From the NCBI GenBank assembly GCA_900547945.1, contig URIT01000017.1, positions 1 to 35,498 on the forward strand: DNA of 35,498 bases, given 5' to 3'. The DNA comes from an uncultured bacterium. GTDB lineage: Bacteria; Verrucomicrobiota; Kiritimatiellia; RFP12; UBA1067. A model generated the notes under the pieces. It did not search any database. It saw only the letters and a list, made by a program, of their open reading frames with translations, and was not told the DNA's origin. Numbering within the stretch: position 1 is the first letter of the stretch; every line of letters begins with the position of its first letter. The translations under genes were made by a program, and so were the position numbers. Shown in pieces: positions 31,025 through 35,498 of this stretch.

Positions 31025-31502
31025 GAGCATGCGCAAAATCCGCACGATGCGCGAGGAGCGCGCGGGGACGGAACTGACCGGCGCGCGCCGCGCGCGCGCG
31101 GCGGCGGAGCGCGAACGCGACGAGAAGGCCGAGGCGCGCGCACAGTTCGAGGCGACCAAGGACGTGCGGCGCGACCGGATCTACGCGGCGGTGATGGGGC
31201 GCCGGGTGACGCGGGACGTTCTCGACCGCGCGCGCGAAGCCGTCACGCGCATCGACGAGGAGGGCGTGCTGCTCGCGGAGGCGGAACGCGCGGCACAGGC
31301 CACGCTGGAGACGCGCGACCGCGAAGCCGATGCGGCCAAGGTCCGCTACGCGGCGGCCGCCCGGAACAAGGCGAAGATCGAGCAGCACCGGCACGTCTGG
31401 GAGGAGGAAGACCGCCGCCTGCAGGAGCTGCGCGCGGACATGGAGTTGGAGGAGTTCACGGGAAGGAGGCTGACGAGCGATGACGACGATACCTTCGATT
31501 GA
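31008..31502 (+). CDS. sctO: T3SS central stalk protein SctO (FliJ/YscO-like)
   Basis: SctO is the coiled-coil stalk that sits in the SctN hexamer and touches SctV. The 164-residue protein is nearly all charged heptads (RKIRTMREERAGTELTGARR, EAVTRIDEEGVLLAEAERAA, QHRHVWEEEDRRLQELRADM), as in YscO (154). It has the expected place between sctN and sctP. GGAGG lies 4 bases before the ATG, inside the upstream gene. The last 23 bases overlap sctP. Confidence 0.88.
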   Translation: MGYALESMRKIRTMREERAGTELTGARRARAAAERERDEKAEARAQFEATKDVRRDRIYAAVMGRRVTRDVLDRAREAVTRIDEEGVLLAEAERAAQATLETRDREADAAKVRYAAAARNKAKIEQHRHVWEEEDRRLQELRADMELEEFTGRRLTSDDDDTFD

Positions 31503-32790
31503 GCCCGCGACGTGTTCCCCCGCCGCAGGGGCGCCGCACGTTGACGCCGCCGCCTCTCTCCCGTCGGTCGGGCCGCGCGCCTGCGCGTCCGAACCTCTGC
31601 GGTCGCTGCACGCGGCGGCCCTCCCGTTTGCGCAGCTCCTTGCCGACAATGCCATCCTCCAAACCGTCCTGGAGGCGATTGTCGCCGCCCCGTTATCGCC
31701 GACCCCTTCGCCCGAACGATCTGTCGAAGCGTCCGCGCCGCCCACGGTCATTGAATCGCCCACGCCGCCCACGTTGGTTGTGCCCTCCGCCCCGTCCACG
31801 TTGGCCGTCCCCTCCGCCCCGCCCGCATTGGTAGGGGGCGACGTCCTCGGCGCCCCGCGTCCTGGCGCGGTGGTTCTCCCGGCGGAATCGTCGCCCGTCG
31901 TGTCGCCCGTCGTTTCCACGCGCCCGGATGCGGCTGTGGAGGACGGATCCTCCGTCGCGGCGCGCCGAGGACGTCGCGCCCTACCATCGGAAGGGGCCGT
32001 GCCGGGAGCCGTGCCATCCGTACCGTCCACAACGTCCGCGCCGCCCGCATTGTCCGCGCCGCTCGTGCCGCCCACGTTGGCCGTACTCTCCGCCCCGCCC
32101 ACATTGGTAGGGGGCGACGTCCTCGGCGCCCCGCGTCCTGGCGCGGAGGTTTCCCCGACGGAATCGTCGCCCGTCGTGTCGCCCGGCGTTCCCGTGCGCC
32201 CGGATGTGGCTGTGGTGGACGAATCCTCCGTCGCGGCGTTCGCGGCGCGCCGAGGACGTCGCGCCCTACCATCGGAAGGGGCCGTGCAGAAAGCCGCGTC
32301 GCCCGCATCGTCCGCGCCGTCTGCGCCGTCCGCGTCGTCTGCCCCGTCCGCGCCGTCCGCCCTGCCTGTCTCGTTTGCCGTCCCGGAGGTCTCCGCGCCC
32401 GCTGCTGCACCCACCGCCGCCCCCGTCACGGCCGTCGAGGCCGTCGTCGCCGCGTTCACGCCGGCGGCGGCGCGGTCCGTTGAACCGGCCCAGGTACTCG
32501 TCGAGGCCGCGCGGGCCGTTGCGGACACGCTGCTTGTCACGCCGGGGCTGTTGCGTGGCGAAGGGGAGATTCGCATCCAGCTGCGGCCGGACATACTGGA
32601 CGGGACGGAGATCCACATCGTGGTTGCGGGACGGCAGTTGACGGTTGCCTTTACGCCGCCCACGCCGGACCTTGTGGCGCTGATCGAGCAGAGTCGTCCG
32701 CAGCTGACGGCGCACCTCGCGGAGCGCATCCATGCCTTTCAGATTGCCGTGGACGTGCGCCGCCGGGTGCGCAGCGAGGAGAGGGGTTGA
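31480..32790 (+). CDS. sctP: T3SS needle-length ruler SctP with in-frame repeat insertions
   Basis: SctP (YscP) measures needle length and switches substrate specificity via SctU. It has 436 residues. The N-terminal 75 are of mixed composition. Residues about 80-290 are Pro/Ala/Ser/Val-rich and contain two copies of a 92-residue segment marked by LVGGDVLGAPRPGA, ESSPVVSP and RRGRRALPSEGAV. The C-terminal 110 residues hold the compact T3S4 switch domain (LRGEGEIRIQLRPDILDGTE, then QLTVAF and AERIHAFQIAVDVRR). The two copies coincide with palindromic DNA elements (31828-31987 and 32104-32272). A GGAAGGAGG lies 10 bases before the ATG. If the ruler model holds, each copy lengthens the needle. 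Confidence 0.88.
   Translation: MTTIPSIEPATCSPAAGAPHVDAAASLPSVGPRACASEPLRSLHAAALPFAQLLADNAILQTVLEAIVAAPLSPTPSPERSVEASAPPTVIESPTPPTLVVPSAPSTLAVPSAPPALVGGDVLGAPRPGAVVLPAESSPVVSPVVSTRPDAAVEDGSSVAARRGRRALPSEGAVPGAVPSVPSTTSAPPALSAPLVPPTLAVLSAPPTLVGGDVLGAPRPGAEVSPTESSPVVSPGVPVRPDVAVVDESSVAAFAARRGRRALPSEGAVQKAASPASSAPSAPSASSAPSAPSALPVSFAVPEVSAPAAAPTAAPVTAVEAVVAAFTPAAARSVEPAQVLVEAARAVADTLLVTPGLLRGEGEIRIQLRPDILDGTEIHIVVAGRQLTVAFTPPTPDLVALIEQSRPQLTAHLAERIHAFQIAVDVRRRVRSEERG
31828..31987. repeat. Palindromic element inside sctP, copy 1
   Basis: The left arm 31828-31859 (core GGCGACGTCCTCGGCG) and right arm 31956-31987 (core CGCCGAGGACGTCGCGCC) are reverse complements at 29 of 32 positions, with a 96-base centre. 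It is translated in frame (LVGGDVLGAPR on the left, AARRGRRALPSE on the right). Confidence 0.85.
32104..32272. repeat. Palindromic element inside sctP, copy 2
   Basis: Arms at 32104-32135 and 32241-32272 correspond to those of copy 1; left arms lie 276 bases apart and right arms 285 bases apart, the 9-base difference being a small in-frame duplication (GCGGCGTTC) before the right arm. Both offsets are multiples of three. Confidence 0.85.
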
Positions 32791-32792
32791 GC

Positions 32793-33617
32793 ATGGATGC
32801 CGTCGCATTGCTGAAGACGTGGCCCGACTGGGAACATGCGAGTCTGGAGACGGTGCTGGCCTCGCCGGCCTGGCGCCTGCCCGCGCGGTACGGCGAGACG
32901 GCGGCCACGCTCGTGCGCGCTGCCGCGCTCCCCGACGACGCGATTTCTCTTGCCGTCACGTTTGACGGCACGCCCGCCGTCCTCGCGCTCGCGGATTCCG
33001 CGCTCTATCCCGACTTGCACCTCCTCTGGAGCCGCCGTGCCGATCTGCCGTCCGCGCTCCTGCTGGCGCTTGTCGAGAAGGAGTGCGGGAATCTCTTTGC
33101 GCTCCTTGAAAAGCTCACGCGCCGCCAGTTCGGCGTGACGGGCTTCGCCGACGCGCCGGGCGCGCGGTCGTACGCCTTTGCCGTCGCGGGGCTTCCCGCG
33201 CCGCTTGCGTTCGCCCTGGAGCTTCCCGCCGAACTGCTGCCCGTCTTCGGCGACCTCGCCTGCCTCGATCCCGCGCATCCGTCGATTCGCGGCGCGGTGC
33301 GGGAGATTCGTGCGGACTACGGGGCGCTGGCGGTGACGGACGACGAACTTGCGGCGCTTGCGCCGGGCGACTTCCTGCTGTCTCCCGGTGAAACGGCGGC
33401 GCAGTGGCTGACGGCACCGCCCGCCGACGGGGCGGCGCATGTCCTCGCCGCCGCCGCGCAGACGGCGACGTTCGCCGCGTTCGCCGATGACGCCCTGCCG
33501 CCTCCGCCCCCGCCGGCGGAAGGGCTTCTCCTCGTCAGGGGCGGACGCCACTATGCGGTTCTGGCCCCCGACCGGGTGGGCGAAGCGGCGGCGTACCGTG
33601 TGATGGAAAGGAAATAG
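32793..33617 (+). CDS. sctQ: T3SS sorting-platform protein SctQ, apparently with one SpoA domain
   Basis: SctQ (YscQ) forms the cytoplasmic pods of the sorting platform. It has 274 residues, shorter than YscQ (307). The N-terminal 180 residues fit the SctQ N-domain (LYPDLHLLWSRRADLPSALL, ACLDPAHPSIRGAVREIRAD). A SpoA1-like piece is visible at LAVTDDELAALAPGDFLLSP. The conserved C-terminal SpoA2 domain, normally present and often also made as a separate product, cannot be recognised in the last 60 residues (PPPPPPAEGLLLVRGGRHYA). The ATG at 32793 has GAGGAGAGGGG upstream; TTG 32787 is an alternative. Position between sctP and sctR supports the call. Confidence 0.78.
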   Translation: MDAVALLKTWPDWEHASLETVLASPAWRLPARYGETAATLVRAAALPDDAISLAVTFDGTPAVLALADSALYPDLHLLWSRRADLPSALLLALVEKECGNLFALLEKLTRRQFGVTGFADAPGARSYAFAVAGLPAPLAFALELPAELLPVFGDLACLDPAHPSIRGAVREIRADYGALAVTDDELAALAPGDFLLSPGETAAQWLTAPPADGAAHVLAAAAQTATFAAFADDALPPPPPPAEGLLLVRGGRHYAVLAPDRVGEAAAYRVMERK

Positions 33618-33623
33618 ACACCC

Positions 33624-34295
33624 ATGTTCCAGACAGACCCCTTCGGACTCATCGTCCTCCTGATCGGCATGTCGCTCGTGCCGTTCCTCGCGATGATCGC
33701 GACGAGCTACCTGAAGATCGTCGTCGTCACCTCGCTCATCCGCAATGCGCTCGGCATCCAGTCGATTCCGCCGAACATGGTCCTCAACGCCCTTGCGCTC
33801 ATCCTCTCGTTCTACATCATGGCCCCGACCGTCTCGGAAAGCTGGCAGACCCTGCAGAAGGGGATGAAGGACAACAAGCCCGAAGTCCTCTACCAGACCG
33901 ATCTCGCCGTGCGCGCCGCCGAGCCCTACCGGCAGTTCCTCATCCGCGAAACGTCCGAGACGCAGGTTGCGTTCTTCACGCGCACCGCCGAGAAGCTGTG
34001 GGCGACGAAGGACGAGACGGGAAAGGTCCAGCCTGCCCAGGTGGACACGAAGAGCTTCTTCATCCTCATTCCGGCCTTCTGCGTCTCGGAGCTCACGAAG
34101 GCGTTCCAGATCGGCTTCCTCGTCTACCTACCGTTCATTGCGATCGACATCATCGTCTCGAACATCCTCCTCGCGATGGGCATGATGATGGTCTCGCCCG
34201 TCACGATCTCGCTGCCGTTCAAGCTCCTCCTCTTCGTCATGGTCGACGGGTGGACGCTCCTCATCCAGGGGCTCGTGCAGTCCTACATCCACTAG
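33624..34295 (+). CDS. sctR: T3SS export apparatus membrane protein SctR
   Basis: SctR (FliP/YscR) makes the core of the export channel as a pentamer. The 223-residue protein has membrane segments at about 5-30 (LIVLLIGMSLVPFLAMIATS), 45-70, 150-185 and 190-220. Signature stretches are TSYLKIVVVTSLIRNALGIQ, SIPPNMVLNALALILSFYIM and ILLAMGMMMVSPVTISLPFK. A periplasmic loop of about 70 residues lies in the middle, as in YscR. The ATG follows sctQ by 6 bases. Confidence 0.97.
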   Translation: MFQTDPFGLIVLLIGMSLVPFLAMIATSYLKIVVVTSLIRNALGIQSIPPNMVLNALALILSFYIMAPTVSESWQTLQKGMKDNKPEVLYQTDLAVRAAEPYRQFLIRETSETQVAFFTRTAEKLWATKDETGKVQPAQVDTKSFFILIPAFCVSELTKAFQIGFLVYLPFIAIDIIVSNILLAMGMMMVSPVTISLPFKLLLFVMVDGWTLLIQGLVQSYIH

Positions 34296-34308
34296 GGGGA
34301 GACACGCC

Positions 34309-34578
34309 ATGAGCCACGCGCAACTCGTCTTCTACGCCCAGCAGTGCCTGATCCTCGTCCTGAAGCTCTCGCTCATCCCGATCGTCGTGGCGACGGTGAT
34401 CGGCATCCTCGTCTCGCTCCTGCAGGCCCTCACGCAGGTCCAGGAGCAGACGCTCGGCTTCGCGGTGAAGCTCATCGCGATCTCCATCACCCTCATGGCG
34501 GCGAGTTCGTGGATGGGCGGCGAACTCTACCTCTACACGCAGGACATCTTCACGCACTTCCCGTTCCTCGTGCGCTAG
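34309..34578 (+). CDS. sctS: T3SS export apparatus membrane protein SctS
   Basis: SctS (FliQ/YscS) packs four copies around the SctR-SctT channel. The 89-residue protein consists of two membrane helices (LVFYAQQCLILVLKLSLIPI and LGFAVKLIAISITLMAASSW) with the conserved loop GILVSLLQALTQVQEQTLG. The family length is matched. A GGGGGAG lies about 8 bases before the ATG. It is the last recognisable T3SS gene in the window; sctT and sctU, which normally follow, are absent. Confidence 0.96.
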   Translation: MSHAQLVFYAQQCLILVLKLSLIPIVVATVIGILVSLLQALTQVQEQTLGFAVKLIAISITLMAASSWMGGELYLYTQDIFTHFPFLVR

Positions 34579-34591
34579 GGCGCGTGTAAAG

Positions 34592-34660
34592 AAGCGGTTG
34601 GACGGCCTGTCCCGAAGCGGTTGGATGGCCTGTCCCGAAGCGGTTGGGTGGCCTGTCCTG
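34592..34660. repeat. Three 23-bp tandem repeats
   Basis: AAGCGGTTGGAYGGCCTGTC plus CCG starts at 34592, 34615 and 34638. The copies differ at three positions or fewer. The array starts 13 bases after the sctS stop, in the place where sctT would be expected. Confidence 0.93.
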
Positions 34661-35063
34661 CAGAACCTATGGCGTGTTGGCGATGAGTCCAACGCAGGGC
34701 GCGCGACATGACGTCTTCTCGCCGCCTGCTTCTCGCTCCGCTTTTTCTTTCACCGCGACACCTGCTTCTCGCTGCGTCTGAAGTTGTCGAGACAGGCCTG
34801 CGGAGGCCCGCAATTCATTTCGACCGAACGTATCACGGTCGAACGCATCACGCCGCGTGCCGCGTGGAGGGCCACAATCTCCGAACCCGCCACGCCGCGC
34901 GCCGTGACGCGGATTTCAAGCAAGATATGGCTTTCAAGCAAGATTATTACGCGCTGGAATCTCATTGTGTCCCGACCATTGCGTCCCGGCTTGCCCTGCC
35001 GAACCCGCACTCTCGGCATCTTCAAGATTATTACCTTCAAGATTATTACGCAATGAAATCTCA
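34661..35063. other. Gene-free mosaic of short degenerate repeats
   Basis: No credible gene. The stretch is less GC-rich and holds several imperfect direct repeats: CCTGCTTCTCGCT at about 34726 and 34761, GAACGTATCACG/GAACGCATCACG at about 34827-34852, TTTCAAGCAAGAT twice near 34914-34943, and an approximately 35-base block (AAGATTATTACGC ... AATCTCATTG) at about 34939 and 35038. Open frames of 90-104 residues exist on both strands but are built from these repeats. Confidence 0.6.
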
Positions 35064-35092
35064 TTGCATCTCGTCGGCTCCTCTGCTAGACT
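35064..35092 (+). promoter_or_regulatory. Promoter of the right-edge gene
   Basis: TTGCAT at 35064-35069, a 17-base spacer, then TAGACT at 35087-35092 preceded by TGC. The ATG at 35120 has AAGGAGG 10 bases before it. Confidence 0.65.
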
Positions 35093-35119
35093 ATGCGGCG
35101 ACAAGGAGGCGAAAAGGCC

Positions 35120-35498
35120 ATGGCAGTGAAATCGGAAACGGCGGTACGGGAAACAACGGTACGGGCGATAGGGACGTCCGAACGGGTTGTGGTAACCGGA
35201 AAGGCTCCGGCATCCGTGCGGACGCAGACGGTCGGGCGGACGATAGCGTCCATGCGGATGCAGATGGCGGCCGAGGCGGCGCGGCGGGCCGTGGCGGACA
35301 CGGCGCGGGCGGTGTCGGAGGAGGTGCGGGAGAACTTCCGGGCGTGGGTCGAGCGCAACTTCCTCAACGCGCGGGCGGGGCGGATCGGGAACGTCACGTA
35401 CGCGCGCGCGGGCGAGCTGGACGACGCCGTCCCGGAGTCCGGCCCGCGCGGGGCGCGCCGGGAGGCCCGCCGCCTCTGGTACGCGGAGGCGTACGACC
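35120..35498 (+). CDS. Unrecognised protein, 3' partial
   Basis: The frame is open from the ATG at 35120 to the right edge (126 codons). The first 45 residues are Thr/Val/Arg-rich and poorly structured (MAVKSETAVRETTVRAIGTS). A long Ala/Arg helix follows (MRMQMAAEAARRAVADTARA), then RENFRAWVERNFLNARAG and a charged region. It has its own promoter and ribosome-binding site and GC-rich codon use like the T3SS genes. No family is recognised. An N-terminus low in order followed by helices would suit a secreted substrate, but this is speculation. Confidence 0.6.
   Translation, partial: MAVKSETAVRETTVRAIGTSERVVVTGKAPASVRTQTVGRTIASMRMQMAAEAARRAVADTARAVSEEVRENFRAWVERNFLNARAGRIGNVTYARAGELDDAVPESGPRGARREARRLWYAEAYD

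Noticed and set aside
17452..34578. Flagellar rather than T3SS identity for the export genes
   Set aside because: A secretin, SctW, SctE-F-G, SctJ as a lipoprotein without the FliF extension, and Ysc chaperones are present, and no flagellar hook, rod or flagellin gene is seen.
34592..34660. Short CRISPR-like array after sctS
   Set aside because: Three abutting 23-base repeats with no spacers.
34750..35064. Open frames of about 90-104 residues on both strands
   Set aside because: Their peptides are made of the underlying short DNA repeats (for example VIIL or KIIT runs) and lack ribosome-binding sites and domains.
1..35498. tRNA, rRNA, insertion sequence or phage integrase genes
   Set aside because: None recognised on either strand; in particular no transposase or RAYT gene accompanies the repeats in this window.

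Overview
The window is a GC-rich piece of a bacterial chromosome. The compact gene packing, secreted beta-helix proteins, a signal-peptide-bearing Gfo/Idh/MocA protein and a Ysc-type injectisome together suggest a PVC-superphylum bacterium, most likely a gut Kiritimatiellota, Lentisphaerota or Verrucomicrobiota lineage. That placement is inference; no rRNA or tRNA gene is visible. The first 13 bases match the 3' end of the Illumina TruSeq adapter, so the left edge is an assembly end.

Left part (1-15.5 kb), housekeeping and secreted proteins: the C-terminal half of smc, efp, galE, a degenerate uracil-DNA-glycosylase-like gene and a diiron flavoprotein of the FprA type. Next is an overlapping operon of a large acyl-CoA dehydrogenase, argC, parB and a secreted M28-type zinc peptidase. 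Then come a secreted right-handed beta-helix protein, queC on the minus strand, and a second beta-helix protein coupled to an exported Gfo/Idh/MocA oxidoreductase.

Middle (15.45-16.9 kb): a 21-bp tandem array and an unrecognised single-membrane-span gene on the minus strand, bracketed by a perfect 14-bp inverted repeat.

Right part (16.9-34.6 kb): an ECF-type sigma factor gene followed by a nearly complete Ysc-family type III secretion system (T3SS). The order is unknown ORF, YscB-like chaperone, sctC, sctW, sycN-like, sctX, sctV, sctD, sctE, sctF, sctG, sctI, sctJ, sctY, sctK?, sctL, sctN, an AIM24-like gene, sctO, sctP, sctQ, sctR, sctS. Most junctions overlap or nearly touch, so it reads as one transcription unit, interrupted only by two repeat-filled gaps (26282-26558 and 26937-27222). 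The Ysc-specific accessory set (X, Y, E, G, SycN, YscB) is recognisable. sctT, sctU, translocators and effectors are not in the window. After sctS the coding run stops in repeat-rich DNA (34579-35063), followed by an unrecognised partial gene.

The most unusual signals are structural repeats in and around the T3SS. Two palindromic elements are translated in frame inside the sctP ruler. A pair of covarying hairpins lies between sctI and sctJ. A composite element with a perfect 28-bp inverted repeat lies between sctG and sctI, and its terminal sequences recur at 2.2 kb. All eight promoters I could call share an extended -10 (TGN-TANAMT), and four of these lie 7-9 bases from a start codon, predicting leaderless mRNAs.
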